A stretch of 64,000 nt of DNA from Paraphysomonas bandaiensis (GCA_965644295.1 CBFFRP010000167.1:62001-126000), one strand, 5' to 3'. Positions 11,055-23,682 are shown, counted from the first letter of the stretch. A program made the numbers and translations. Notes: generated by a model not told the origin, from the sequence alone.

Positions 11055-12168
11055 ATGGCTGCAGTTACTCCTGAAGACGTAAACACCCTCACCAGACCAA
11101 CTGATGGTAACTTGGTGTGTATTAGTATTGTGCATATGTAATGTTCTTTCAGGTTTCTTGTGCTCATTGCACGACAACAAATACAACATTGACTTTTTGT
11201 CCTTTACAATAAGTGATTATGACACGAAGAATGTTATCTTTGAGGTTGGTAAGGATTCTCCAGCCCCTCAAGATATGACTCTGGATTTCTCTACTCTGGG
11301 CGAGGACATGTACAGAAAAATTAAATATAATTTTTCCGAAGATGTGTTGCGCCTTCCGTTCATACAGACATCGTAAGGATGATTGTGATATATATGTTAT
11401 ATTTACTTATGATGTTTAGGTTGGTGTTTTCTGTCGGTGATCAGGAGGTTCACGACTTCCGCATGATAGAGCGTCATTACTTCCGTAACCAGGTATGTTA
11501 ATCGGACTGTTGCCTATAGTCCTTCTAAATACCACACAGCTTGTGAAGAGCTTCGATTTTGAATTTGGATTTTGTATTCCTGGCTCTGTAAATACCTGGG
11601 ATGCAGTTTATAGCGTGCCACCACTCTCTGATGAATTGAGTACGTACAGTAGTCGCCAATAATCCACTACTTACTTCTTTGTAGTCGATGATATGATAGC
11701 CAATCCATTCGAGACTCAGTCAGACAGCTTTTACTTCGTCGATAACTCTCTAATCATGCACAACAAGGCATCATACAAGGTACTGCCGAACAGTATGTCG
11801 GAAATAGAAGTTTGACATTTATGCAGTACATCCGAGAGGACAGCGCGCAGTCCAAGAAGAGCTACGAAGATAAGTATGGCGCAAAGGTAGTCCTTGGCTT
11901 CAGTGTCACTAGCAGCACTGGTAACTTTATTTCGTAGGGTGCAAAAGGCGCTAAGGGTGCGAAGGGAGCCAAAGGTGCCGCTGCCATCAAAGAAGAGGCC
12001 TACATCGACTCTGACGAGATTGGTGCCGACGAGAAGTCTGAGGCTAAGGGCTCCGGAAGAGGCGCCAAGGTGAGCAGCTCTGTGTTTCATAGCCTACATT
12101 TGTTTACTTTCTTGCTTTAGGGAAGCGCCAAGGAGGTTGTGTGGTCAAAGGAAGAGGATTACTTCTAG
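11055..12168 (+). CDS. UNC119: UNC119 family lipid-binding chaperone
   Basis: Eight exons join in phase: 11055-11106, 11153-11372, 11420-11492, 11540-11639, 11685-11779, 11827-11886, 11938-12069 and 12121-12168. UNC119 proteins are immunoglobulin-like sandwiches that bind myristoylated cargo and, with ARL3, deliver it to cilia or membranes (established). The signature block is nearly identical to animal UNC119: [17 protein letters not shown], then [13 protein letters not shown], and [22 protein letters not shown]. The N terminus is short ([22 protein letters not shown]). An unusual C-terminal extension follows the fold: five Gly-Ala-Lys repeats ([15 protein letters not shown]), then an acidic stretch and a WSKEEDYF end. 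The extension is encoded by its own two exons. Presence suggests a ciliated or flagellated stage (inference). Confidence 0.95.
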
Positions 12169-12931
12169 ATTTTAACTGTATTTGCAGTACAGTGGTTGAT
12201 TTATAGAAATGCCATGCAGGTGCATGCCGTTCGCCTTGTATGTAGGCTGTTTTGTAGGTTTGTGAAAATGCGTGAGTTATTTCTGACTGGTCAAAAAACT
12301 GCATATCTGTGTGATGCTAGTTTATCTAGCATGTAATAATGTTGAGTTCATGCTCATTTCCTTTATTTTCCCCGTCTAGTCTGTTTTATTCAAACATGAA
12401 TATAATGCGACTACTGTTACAAAGAGAATATTCATTTAGTAAATTGTGATTAACATATGTTTAGTAGAGAAGTTTCAGTAGAGTGCATTTCGCGCCTCCA
12501 CAGCAGTTAATTTATTCTATATATTATATATACGTCATACATCTGATCCTCAATTGGAGAAAAACAACATACAACTCAAATTTTAACTTATACTTTGTAA
12601 TATCGGTGTTGTATGTATGTGTTAACTACTACTTTTAGCGTAGAATAAGTTCTGTTCACTATGTATCCATGTATGCGAGCAAAAATATATGGATTAATGA
12701 ATCATATTATTACCATGACGAGGGTACACCATCTTTTCAATAATAACCCCGTACTTAACAGTTAACAGTATATATCTGTATAAAATATATTAGCAGAACA
12801 TATGCAACAAGACACGCAGCTAACAAAGCACCACGGTTCTCCCTATGATACAATTGGGAAAATATTAAAGCCATATAGGTTATTGGTATAAAATGTATAT
12901 GCTCTTCACTTCAGAGTGACACACGTCGGGC
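12169..12931. other. Intergenic between convergent genes
   Basis: AT-rich 3' flanks of UNC119 (+) and the protein kinase (-). No gene, RNA or repeat recognised. Confidence 0.4.
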
Positions 12932-14086
12932 CTAGAAGTTACAATCTTTAAACCACTGATGAGAGCGTATGGTGAGTATAGATGGGCGCTTACTAGGCAC
13001 TTCACATAATATACTCTGAATAAGATCTTGCGCGAGTGGAGATACTTCCAAACCTCTGAAAGAGAGTACACTAGATAATTTTCCTTCCATGATATCAGCG
13101 TAGTACGCGAATGCAGGGGTAGCTGCACCAAAAGGGGCCTCACCAGTTAGCATCATAAAGAGGATGACCCCTAAAGCCCACATGTCACAGAGTAGAGGAT
13201 TAAATGGGCGCGCTGTTGCGGGGCTGCCATTCTGTAACACCTCGGGGGCGATGTAATTCTTTTTCCCGTAAGAACCTTGGGGGGGTATGAGACAACAGCT
13301 TGGGGTTTTGTTATCACTTGATTGTGGCACCCGCAAACTCATTCCGAAGTCAATTAGAACAACATCGACTTTCTTTTCGTTCTCCGGGTTGAGCACAATT
13401 ATGTTTTCGCAAGAGAGATCCATATGAGCAACATTACGCGACTGCAGGTATTGAAATACGTCTAGTAGTTTCAAAAATATTCTTTTAGCTGAAGCTTCGC
13501 TCAGAGATTTATTCACAACGCAATCAAAGAGTTCACAACCCCTGTGGAACCGCATAATAGAGAAGTAGGTGTCATCATCTTCAATGCAGCATATTTGGCT
13601 CGATATATTAGGGTGATTGTTACCAATGAATTGCATTGCAGCGAATTCACTAAGGGGGTCTTCGTGACTTACAGTCTTCTCCATAGTTGCTTTGGAGTAC
13701 GTTTTCACTGCAACTTCTTGGGACATATCGTCAGGAAGCAGAAAGGTGTTGCAGTCAATTTTTTTAAGCTTTGAACCCCAGTGTACACTACCGTATACAG
13801 TATCTTTCAATACTCTGTGCTCAATGAAGAAGATAGGTCCTTCTTCAACATACAGTATCTTCCCATCCGTGATAGGATTTCCGCACGTGTCCACTACAGT
13901 TCCACTGGTGTGTGCTCTCTTCAAAATCTTTGGAGGGGGAAACTGTTCTGGAGGAGAGACATGCAGTCTTTCATCAAAGCTCCCACATTGATGCTTGTCT
14001 TCGAGTGTCATACTTTTGCTTCGAGTTGTCTTCCAGATGTAGTTATATATGAGGCGTAGAGATCCTTCAGTGACTGGTGCTTCCAT
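12932..14086 (-). CDS. Serine/threonine protein kinase, single exon
   Basis: An intronless frame of 384 residues from ATG 14086. A roughly 95-residue N-terminal extension precedes the kinase fold. Catalytic features in order are: ATP-binding Lys in VAVKTYSKATMEK (near residue 125), a catalytic loop HMDLSCENI (near 220; the Arg of HRD is replaced by Met), magnesium-binding DFG in VLIDFGMSL, APE in YIAPEVLQNG, and DMWALGVILFMMLTGEAPF in helix F-G. The fold closes with KRPSILTIRSHQWF, typical of CAMK/SNF1-like kinases. All metal and phosphate-binding residues appear intact, so it should be active; loss of the HRD Arg suggests no need for classical activation-loop phosphorylation (inference). HxDLSxEN loops are frequent in protist kinases, from memory. 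Substrates cannot be inferred. Confidence 0.9.
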   Translation of the reverse strand: MEAPVTEGSLRLIYNYIWKTTRSKSMTLEDKHQCGSFDERLHVSPPEQFPPPKILKRAHTSGTVVDTCGNPITDGKILYVEEGPIFFIEHRVLKDTVYGSVHWGSKLKKIDCNTFLLPDDMSQEVAVKTYSKATMEKTVSHEDPLSEFAAMQFIGNNHPNISSQICCIEDDDTYFSIMRFHRGCELFDCVVNKSLSEASAKRIFLKLLDVFQYLQSRNVAHMDLSCENIIVLNPENEKKVDVVLIDFGMSLRVPQSSDNKTPSCCLIPPQGSYGKKNYIAPEVLQNGSPATARPFNPLLCDMWALGVILFMMLTGEAPFGAATPAFAYYADIMEGKLSSVLSFRGLEVSPLAQDLIQSILCEVPSKRPSILTIRSHQWFKDCNF

Positions 14087-14844
14087 TGTTATTTACGTCA
14101 GTGCGCATACAAAGATAGTGTAATTCACGTTGAAATAATAGTTTATAACTCTTGTGATGTCGCACAATGATGCAGCGTTAGTCTTCTGAATTCAACTGCC
14201 AGCATCATCTATCTGCAGTTGGATATCTATGAGCGATATGTCAGACGAGATTATTCCACACCAGAAACTTCCATCTTCTCGATCACATTGGAAGGACATC
14301 ACGAGTAGCAGTGAGCATAGCAATGGATTTCCAAACTGAAATAGGATGATATTCTATCCCATATATGGGACAAAACATTTCTTCTGACGTATACCACGTA
14401 TACCAGTATATGATGTAGAATATTGTGTATAGAATATTCAATGGAATTCCTACCATCAATGATGTAGTCTCACTGTATACAAGAATACAATTGTGTATGG
14501 TGGGCACATGACTACAGAGTGTAGTCTTGTGGCGAAAATTCAGTTCCAGGATTCCAGATTGAATGTACGAAGAGATGTGGTAGGTACAGCAGGAACAGCA
14601 GTGTTGGTATATGGTACATGGTAGATGGTACAGTATGTAGGGAGGTACAGTATGTTACTGTAGTTGTATATGAGGGTTGTCAATATCAATTCAATTAAAT
14701 ACTGCAGTCCTAATACTATTAACCGCGTAATACATACACTGAGAAAATCCTACGTTTCTATGTGGTCTTCTGGTACATAGAAAGTAATTCATTGAATAGA
14801 TTTGTATGTCGATAATCTGACTTCTGAACTAGACAGAGTGTGAT
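14087..14844. promoter_or_regulatory. Divergent intergenic region, GTAC-rich near the MYB gene
   Basis: A 758-bp spacer between the kinase (-) and MYB (+) genes. At 14580-14660 it contains a run of GGTACA/GGTAGA words (GTAGGTACAGC, TGGTACATGG, TGGTACAGTATG, AGGTACAGTATG). No coding potential was recognised. Confidence 0.3.
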
Positions 14845-17062
14845 ATGTCGAACTCAGACAGGTGTGTGTCTCTCATCGTATACTCTCATTACCCCACAGA
14901 CTCACTCTATTATCTTCAGGCGAGTGTGGGCTAAGGAAGAAGATGATGCCATCCGAGCCCTTGTTGCGAAATATGGCACGAAAACATGGTCGATAATCGC
15001 GGAGCAGATAGTCAAAGAGTACGGTATTGAAGGGCGGACTGGAAAGCAGTGCCGCGAGAGATGGCACAATCACCTGGGTATATATTTAATCATGATGAAT
15101 TATGTGTGGATTAATTATGGCTGCTATAGACCCTAATATCAATAAGAATTCATGGACTGAAGAAGAAGAAAGGATAATGTCTGAAGCTCACAAGGAGCTG
15201 GGCAACCGGTGGTCAGAGATCGCAAAGCGTCTTCCTGGCCGAACCGACAACCATGTTAAAAACCACTGGTACTATAAGATGAAGTATTCTTCCTTATCTA
15301 AGATGACTTAATAGGTATTCATTCATGCGCCGAAATGTGCGCCGTCTGAACAGAGAAGTTGGAAATGTAACGGGGTCGCACACTAAAGCCGAGAAGGCAG
15401 CTGAAGGAAGTGGAAGCGACAAAGCTAACGGTGATAATTCAGTTACGAAGAAAGCTAATAAGTCTCGTAAGGCAGCAAACCTGGCAGGTATATTTCGCAA
15501 CTATTTACGTTGTTGATACATTCGTAAAACAAGTCTATTGTGGTCATGATATGCTGTGCTTGTGCTTCATCTTCATTCCTACCAAAGTACCTGCTGTAAA
15601 TGTTGAAATTTGCGTAGAATTGCAACGCTACTTCAAAGCAGCCGCCGAGGCTGCTCATGAAGTGCTTGCGGAGCAAGGGTCGTCTGGGTTGGGTACCTGT
15701 GCAGATATGGCGAAGCTGACCGAGTCTGATGGAAAGGCCTTAGACTCACCGAGTAGGATGGTGGCGCTTAATCTTGCCAATGGCAACCCTTTATTTCGGT
15801 ATATCGCTCGTAATTCATCTTACATTTGTATATCTTACCTGTGTATTCGTTTCTGCTTCAGGGAAAAGTTGAAGCAAAAGTTGGAGCTGACTGGATCCGG
15901 AATGGGTGGAGTAAGCAGTTTGGAAGGACAAAGTTTGTCCTCTTCGTTTGACTCAAGTACTGCTTCCTCAGCTGCGGTGGCTGAGGCTGTTGACAGCACG
16001 ACCAAAGCACAGGCTGCGAACAAGAAGCAGTCCAAGGTTAAGAAGGAGCAATCTTCTGAGAGCAAGAACAGTCGCCCGCCTAAACTGCGACAGAAAAAGT
16101 ATAGAGGTAGGGAAGGTGATGGAGAGAAGGATGACAGTACATCGACTGATGTAAACGGATCTATTATCAAAAGACGCAGAAAGTCGGAGCTGCAGATACA
16201 GGTGAGTGAGATAGAACCGATACAGAGGCCCATGACAATTCATGAGTAGGTGGAACCCACTGCCCCCCCTGTTGCGCCCCTGCATTCTTTAGCACTCAGT
16301 GACATGGGGCCACCAGACGACACACCTCGGAAGGCATTCAAGTTCAAGTCCGGGAAAGACTGCTTGTTGAATATTCCACTTGAGTCACCTCTTTCACTCG
16401 ATAAGCATGTTAGCTTTGACAGCACCTTTAGCGTTGCTGCCGATACACCAACGCTGTCAAAACTAATGAACCTGATCCCTCAAAATAGCTCCAAGCCAGG
16501 ATCCACACTAACTAGTGACTCTCTGCGATTTGACTTTGACGACATTGTGAAGCACTTTCCCTCGCCCCGAGCGGGCTTTCCCTCTCCGCACAATGCCGGG
16601 TTTTCCTCGCCCCGTGTCAGTGACCTCCCTTCATCTACCTGGCATGGGCTCAATTTAGACAGTACCACCAGTATAGGATCTAATATATTCAACTTCCCGG
16701 AGAGTGCCAGTGGTGTCGGTCCTGGGGTATTCAGCAGTAAGGGTGATACACCCGCTGCTTCCGCAACCACATCCAGGAGCTCGCGTGATGTGTCCACTCC
16801 AGGAAGAGCAGAGGGTGATGACTTCAACCTCGCGTTGCTCTCACCTAAGTCACCAAGGGGGTTAACACCTCTTTCTTCTACCAGTAATGAGACTCCTGGA
16901 TCGATGAATTTGATGTCTTCTAGTGGTGGATTCACGCCCACAGGTGCATGTGGCCCTGGAGGGTCGACCCCCAGCTCATTCGATGTAGGAGACCATGGGA
17001 AGACCGGTTTAGTGAAGAACCGCAGAAACACATCTACGATAGACCTTGCGGACGATGTTTAG
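14845..17062 (+). CDS. R2R3-MYB transcription factor
   Basis: Seven exons join in phase: 14845-14861, 14920-15077, 15130-15268, 15315-15487, 15588-15798, 15862-16201 and 16250-17062, giving 616 residues; the exon 4/5 junction is the least certain. The first exon is only 17 nt (MSNSDR). Two MYB repeats follow: R2 [22 protein letters not shown]...[17 protein letters not shown], which has a longer middle than usual ([15 protein letters not shown]), and R3 [43 protein letters not shown]. The phased join inside the R3 end gives the conserved NHWYSF, which confirms that splice. The rest is long and disordered: a basic [13 protein letters not shown]-type patch near the middle, then Ser/Pro/Thr-rich segments with repeated SPR motifs. 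It is likely a sequence-specific DNA-binding regulator of the c-Myb/R2R3 class; targets are unknown. Confidence 0.92.
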
Positions 17063-18597
17063 GTAGCCACGATGATATAGTAGCATATGTTGTGTATCAT
17101 GCCCGCACTGACGGCTCTCGGTAGATATCTCTAGTAGTGGTATGCATTCGTTCTCATTTTCAATGTTTCGTACGCGATGATGTTGCCGTGTTGTGCTTGT
17201 TCCAGGAAGTTGTGCCATCTGTGTATAATCTATATGCGTATACTTTTCCACTGCATGCCATCACAACACTGTATTGTAATATTAAATGCTGCAGTAATTC
17301 GAACCAAATAAGTTTATGTTGCTAGCCTTGGAACCTCGTTTATATTTGAGTCGTGGCGAAGAACGGGTAATGAATCAGATAAATAATGTAGTTAGATGCG
17401 CACAAAATGACGACGCCTCGGAAATCGATGCACAATACTATTTTTCTTCTCTTTTATCTTGCAATGCTCTACGCTCCATTGTTACGTGTGTGTTAGTGTT
17501 TTAGTATTGATGTGTGCCGCAACCGCAAAATTGAAACAAAAGTAATGTCGATCATGTTCCAATTCGATATAAAAATAAATTATTAAAATATCATAAATTG
17601 TTTCAAAGATAAAGCTGATAATCTATCAGATTAAGCTGATCTGGTAAATTCATATCTACGTCATTGCTTTCATCACTAAACAGCGCCAAAAGTTTAGTTT
17701 CTACGCCAGTAAGAGTACTCTTTAATTAGATTTTTAGAATATATAGATCACTGCCCTTTAAAAGAGAGAGATAGTAGCTGCATCCGATAGTTTTCAAGCA
17801 GAGCTAATAATCCGGACATAATTTCGGCTTCACCAAGATTATTCCATTAGACTCTGGTATTTGTGATATACTACTGTGTGTCAGCATAGAACGTAGTATT
17901 GCTGGCGTCCTCATCGAATTAGCATCAGAAAACTCTAAGACAAGCTATGACACCCTTCTATTCCAATGAACTCTCCATATTTTGAAGAGTTTTCAGAGAA
18001 GATTCAGCTTACAGTTTAAGAGATGATAATAGCATACAAATAGGAGTAAAATGATCGCCCCACCCCCTCACCCAGAGCTGTTTCTTTAGTTGCTCCAGCT
18101 GACGCTCTCTTAGCAGCATTATTCTCTCTCTGATATATCGTAACATCCTTCTAACTATGAGACATCAGATAACTGTAATTACAGTAATGTTTGAATCCAT
18201 TACGCATTGATCACATTATCTATATGCTACTGGTGCTCACCATCATCAAAGGGGGGCGATGACTTGATCTGGAGGACAAAGGCACTTGTTCCTCGTACTG
18301 TACCATATGGGGTGTACTACTGTACTGCAGTACTGTACTCTAGTACTGTACTTCTATATCGATGCTGTACATCTCCATGTACATGGTACAGCAGTATGTT
18401 CCTATTCTGCACATAGATGTACAGCAGTGCGGTACATGGAGATACATATGCAGTGCAGTCATATGTGGCTCACATGAATTAAACTAACCCTCATCTCAAT
18501 GCTCTATCTTCCAACCCCATGCCGCATATATCTCGGTATCTTATGAGTGTATATTAACAGCCCATATCATAGTGCAGGCACGTATACATGAGATGAG
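17063..18597. other. Intergenic, with GTAC-rich cluster at 18290-18470
   Basis: About 1.5 kb without a supported gene. The last 300 bp contains a dense series of GTAC words (CTGTACC, TGTACTACTGTACTGCAGTACTG, GTACTTC, CTGTACATC, ATGTACATGGTACAG, AGATGTACAGC, GGTACATGG) just upstream of the NAGPA-type gene. This is a candidate promoter array. Confidence 0.35.
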
Positions 18598-21500
18598 ATG
18601 AGGGGCTTATCTCTGACACTGTCGTTATTAGTATCACTATCAGCTCTGTTAGTGCATCCTATACACTCAGACACACACTCACACATCAATGTCAATAACA
18701 GAAACACTACCATGGAATCAGATGATCCCCCGTCTGTGGGTTCAGTCTCATTCACTCCTGTTGAAGACGAGTAAGTGTTACAACATATACACATATGCTC
18801 ATTTGATATATAATACTCTGCTGCTATTACACAGACATATACTCAGTGTCACAGTCAGAATATATTGCCCAGCTGAAGGTGCTGTGATATATTACACAGT
18901 GGATGGCAGTGAACCGAGCCCAGAGTCCTTGTCTATTTCATCTGGCCAAGTTGTAGTAATTGACACAATAGGAGATGTTCCCGTACGCGCATATTGTCAT
19001 GCCGATGGGATGTTAGATAGTGATATAGCGGACAAAACCTACCATGTGCTTGAACGGTGTAGCAAACCCTCCATATTTCCCAATGGTGGTACTTTCGCAG
19101 GATCTGTATCTGTGGAGCTCAGCTCGTCCACCCCTGAATCAAGCGTATATTACACACTCGATGATAGCTCACCACGCGAGGGCGGAAGCGGCAGCTTATA
19201 CTCAGCTATCGATGGTCTCACATTGTCCCGTACAGCTACTCTTAAGGCTGTTGCAGTAAAGAATGGTCTGGCCCCCTCTCCCATTGCAACTGCACGGTTT
19301 GTTCTTTTGCCCAAAGTGGCCAACCCTGTCATTCTACCCACTACAACTGTGTTTGCTATATCTGCGACTCTGACAATTACATGCGCGACTCCAAATGCTA
19401 CCGTGTACTATACTACAGACGGAACGAACCCTACTCTTTCGTCGTTAGTGGTGGACTCGTTGTCCCATGAGGTTATTATAGACACTCCTGGTCAGCACAC
19501 GATCAAAGTGATGGCTACAGTAGAAAGCATGCTGGCAAGTGATGTCATCACAAAGGATTTTACAATCCTGACCCGCGCGTCGCCACCTGAGCTGCTTCCA
19601 GCACCTGCAACATTTATCAAGCAAGTGGCAATCACACTTTCCTGTGAGGTGGGAGTAGAGGGGATAGTGTACTATACTACTGATGGTCTCACTACCCCCT
19701 CTGCCCAGTCGCCGCATGTTAACTGTGGGGGGGAGATTCTGCTTACTGGACCTGGAAAGTTTGTCATTAGAGCATTTGTGAGTGTGGATCATAAGAGTCC
19801 GTCGGCAATTGTTGAGGGAAACTACGTGGTGTTGCGTCCACCGTATGATACGTATCCCGTACTCAGGAATGTCACTCTGCAAGCCCGCCCAATGGTGGAT
19901 GTGTCCGTAGTCGCTAAAACCTTGCCCCACCCAGCATACACACAAAAGAGGTTCGATTTTTTTTTTCCTCTATAAAAATTAACTCGTGTTTTTCGAGCAG
20001 GTATTGCCCAGATAGAGATGTTAGGGGGCGTTTAGTGGTGCTTCACAATCCAGTGGGTCACTTCGATTTTCTGCAACCGGCTGGAGGGTGTGGTAGCGGC
20101 CTATCATTGCCTTCTGTATCTGGTCAACAAACCGTACCATCACCCCTACCATCCCATATTGAGTTCTATCAAGACGATATATCCGCGGCCTTGCCGGAGC
20201 AGATTCGGGATATGGAGTTAGAGTACAATGCCGCCAGTGTGAAAGGATGTGAGGTGGTACTTAACGCCGGATTCTTTAATATCACTAGCACTGCTTGCTT
20301 TGGAGATATTGTTACGGCTGGTGAAGTGGTGCAGACGTCCAACAAACACTCGGTGAATTTTGGAATAAGAAATGGTGAGTATGTTGTCGGGCATGTCGAC
20401 AGCGAAGAAGTAACCGGGGAGAGCAACAATACTGAGTGGACAGGATTCGACACTTTGGTGTCGGGAATAGTGTGGCTGGTACGGGATGGCAAAGTGTTCG
20501 TCGATGAGAGTCTTCATCCAGAGTTCGGCGAGGCAGAGGATATGTCTGGGCAGACAGCGGGATCCAGTTTTGCAACGGTACTGTCAGCTAGAACCGCCAT
20601 TGGTCACGACAAAGAAGGGCGACTTCTATTTCTCCAAGTTGAGGGAGAGACTTGGGTCAGAGGGATGTCGCTGTACGAGTTTGCTGAGTTTGCTGTTGAG
20701 CTAGGATTTGTGTCAGCCATTAATCTAGATGGGGGTGGGAGCGCGACGATGACTGTCAACAACACACTTGTCTCAGAGCCGTCGTGGAAGTGCACTCATG
20801 TTGATGCCATGCGTGAGTTTGTGTCTTCCGAGGCACGACATGCGGAGGGTCTCTATGACACGGATGGGGCGGTGTATAGAACGATGTTTAAAGGGTTGGA
20901 AGGTAAGAAAAACGTAGCGGTGACTGCGGTGGATGGAGACGGGTTCAAGTACTGTGAGAAACCGGTGGCATCTGTTGCTTGCATTCACTCTATGGCACCT
21001 CCGTACTACCATTCTCCAGCGAAGGGTGGCAGTTCGTTGCCCTCCCTGGCCCCAAGTTTGTCACCGAAGGATAATACACACACAAGTCATCCAAGTGTTG
21101 CTATTGAGAGTGACGATGACGTCAATGGATATGTTGTAGATCCTGGCAATGACATTTTAGAACCGACTATGCCTCCCACGTGGCGAGATGAAGCAGGCGT
21201 TGGAAACGCTTCTGTATCACGTCTTCAGGCGGCTTATGATATGCTGCTGGAATCAGAGAACTTTTACCGCACTCTGTGCTATATTCTTTCGATGACCCTT
21301 GCCCTTTCCTTCTGTATCCATTTAGTTGTCTGCTGGATGGCACGCCCGCTGCGCGGAAAACCATCATCACTGGTGACGGATAGCGATAAAGAAAGTCTTG
21401 CATCGAGCACACCACTAAGCGTCTCAACCTCCTCTTATTACCGATCAGAGGACGCTAATATGGAACAGCTTGAACAAGGTGACGGAAGAGGTGTTATGAT

Positions 21501-21978
21501 GACAACACAGATGCGCGACCGACTTGTACCTCACGAGAACGGGTCGAATGCGATGACTTCAGCTGCTGGAGCATCTTGGCAAGAAAAGATATCGAAAATT
21601 GATTTCAGTAATCAGGGATCGAGTGATGACGACTTAGAGTGTATTGGAAGTATGCACCCCCTGGTTCTAGACGAGGACGAGAGCGATGTCACAGAAACTG
21701 CGGGTTTAGTTCGCCACCACACCCCTGTTAGGGATAGTAATAAGAAGAGTATTTACAGCTCATCTGCTAGAAAAACCTCAAAGAAAAAAATATCAAGGGA
21801 CGAGGAGGATTTTGGTGATATATATGTTGCAGAGCCTAGTGAATCCGGTAGCTGGTTCAGAAGGAAAAAAAAGAAAGGCGATAGGAAGAAAAAGTCAGTG
21901 ACAATTGATAGAAGTGACTACGATGACGAATGTGCTTCGAACGAAGAAACAGCATTGACGTCGTCATATGACACATAG
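18598..21978 (+). CDS. NAGPA-type phosphodiester glycosidase with four chitobiase-C-like repeats, membrane anchored
   Basis: Three exons: 18598-18770, 18847-19950 and 20001-21978, giving 1084 residues. ATG 18598 opens a signal peptide (MRGLSLTLSLLVSLSALLVHP) that later starts would lose. Four repeats of the CHB_HEX_C/Fn3-like type follow, marked by IYYTVDGSEPS, VYYTLDDSSPR, VYYTTDGTNPT and VYYTTDGLTTPS. A phosphodiester glycosidase (DUF2233) domain follows, with a VVLNAGFFN strand, SARTAIGHDKEGRLLFL, and the catalytic-region motif NLDGGGSATM. A single membrane segment (LCYILSMTLALSFCIHLVVCWMA) is followed by a cytosolic tail ending in Lys-rich RRKKKKGDRKKK and acidic residues. Animal NAGPA removes GlcNAc from mannose-6-phosphate tags in the trans-Golgi (established). 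Whether this one uncovers M6P or cleaves a cell-wall or glycan diester is unknown. Confidence 0.9.
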
Positions 21979-22725
21979 TTTTGACGTCTCTGTATGACAA
22001 GTCACACAAATACAGGGATTCGTTGTATATAAATAGTTTGGTTTCAACGTGTTTTGTGCGGGAGAAAGTATCCAGGCATTTATTTCTAATTACTTCTTTC
22101 TAATTTCAATTTTTATTCTGACCAAATGAGCTTTGTATAGTGCTTATTCGCTAGATCAGAAGTTATATTCGCAATTTTCCCGCACGTTCTCTTAGGTGCT
22201 GTTTACAAAGAGAGAATTGGGATGTAATATGTAACTACAGAATACATATGAATATGTAGGATAATAGGAAGTCTGAAGTGACACTTCACTGTCTGAGAAT
22301 TGTAATTGATAGTCATTTTTCAAGTACAGTACTTACTTCAAAATTTGAAAAAATGCAGCACCACATACATGCAATATATTGTTCTTCCCTAGCCGGTTGC
22401 TGTGTCCGCAGTCGAAAGGGAAAAGCAATATTGAGTATATACAATATACAACTAATTCTGATTTCATATTTCATGGTTCCCACTTTCCCACAACCGTGTG
22501 GAAACGAAATACGAAGCATGTTCGTTGAGGTACAGCCAATACAAGTTAAAATTCTTCTTACTACATTTTCAAAATTGACGGACACATATGGGAACGTTGT
22601 AAAACCGTCCAGCAAACATACATTTCAGCATGCTTATTAACGCTAGAAAAATATTTTATGTTGCTTGCACACCATTTCAACATCACCAAAAAATATAGTA
22701 GATATATTCCGCCACCCTAACAGCT
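21979..22725. other. Intergenic between convergent genes
   Basis: Spacer between NAGPA (+) and V-ATPase E (-). A 120-residue frame at 22278-22640 lacks any family resemblance and is probably chance. Confidence 0.4.
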
Positions 22726-23682
22726 TTAAGTGGATTCGGTGAAAAGGCCTTTGCGAACAGAAGGCATCACGTCGTGATAGGCTATCTCCAATCGTCTGCA
22801 TCCACACAATTAACAGGGCGGCGTAAAACGGTAAGACACTTACTCGTCAAGGGTCTGATTTAGTACAATACGGTTGTCACAGGCTGTCAGAATGACTCCT
22901 CCAGAACTGTGATAATGCGGTTATAGTAATGAAAGAGAATTAAGGATGCACATACCAAGATTTGCTCGGGAGAGGTGTTTCGCTGACAGTAACCTGCGGT
23001 TTTACTTGGTGCCCTGCGGCGGTCATAATAGTCTTGAATTCCTTGGTAGCCTCGGTAAGCTGAGAAATGCATTAAGAATGAGAAAAGATGGTCTGACATA
23101 GTGGCAACAATACCACTCCACGGATAAGAGCTTTGTCTTCAGACCGGCAGCTGATCTGAACAACAGGCTCTTCAATCTTGATGAGGCCCTGAATAATAAG
23201 CTGTTTCAGCAGTTGTGTATATTGAGGTGTCTGGGTGATCTGAGCTAGCTTAGCGGTACTCTCCCGCTTAAGTGTCTGATGAAATCGTAACGCAAAACAT
23301 CACAACGTTCGATAATACATACATCTAGCAGTTCATCTCTAGCTTTCATTTTTTTCACTCGTGCGTTGCCAATTGCAGCTGATCTTTCCCTGTTAAAAAA
23401 TGATGACTGTGATGATCGGCATATCAACATATCCACATACACTCTCTGCTGTATCTCGAGGTCCTTCTCCTTCTGTGCAAACTCCTCTTGAATCTTAATT
23501 TTTCCGTTATGAACAAGCATCTGTTTCTCGAGGTTGAAGTCGTGTTCTGTCTACTGAATCTATTAGCTGTATATATATATATGAGCGGGCTGTACCTTTA
23601 TACGGATCTCGTTCACCTTCTCATGCGCCTCCTGCATGATAAAGTTAACCATCTGCTTGATCTGGCGACTCGTGTCTGTCAT
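22726..23682 (-). CDS. ATP6V1E: V-type ATPase subunit E
   Basis: Seven exons on the minus strand join exactly in phase: 23596-23682, 23441-23550, 23323-23389, 23114-23275, 22956-23059, 22844-22906 and 22726-22795, giving 220 residues against 226 in human. The N terminus (MTDTSRQIKQMVNFIMQEAHEKV) and TEHDFNLEKQMLV match subunit E. The central helix has RVERSAAIGNARVKKMKARDELLD, then LLKQLIIQGL, then a cysteine block EEPVVQISCRSEDKALI aligned to EPRMIVRCRKQD. The tail gives SGGVILTACDNRIVLNQTLDERLEI. Subunit E is part of the peripheral stalk that links the V1 sector to the membrane proton pump (established). None of the exons is long enough to be obvious alone. Confidence 0.95.

Noticed and set aside
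22278-22640. 120-residue open frame
   Set aside because: No family resemblance, convergent 3' flank, and no conserved neighbours.
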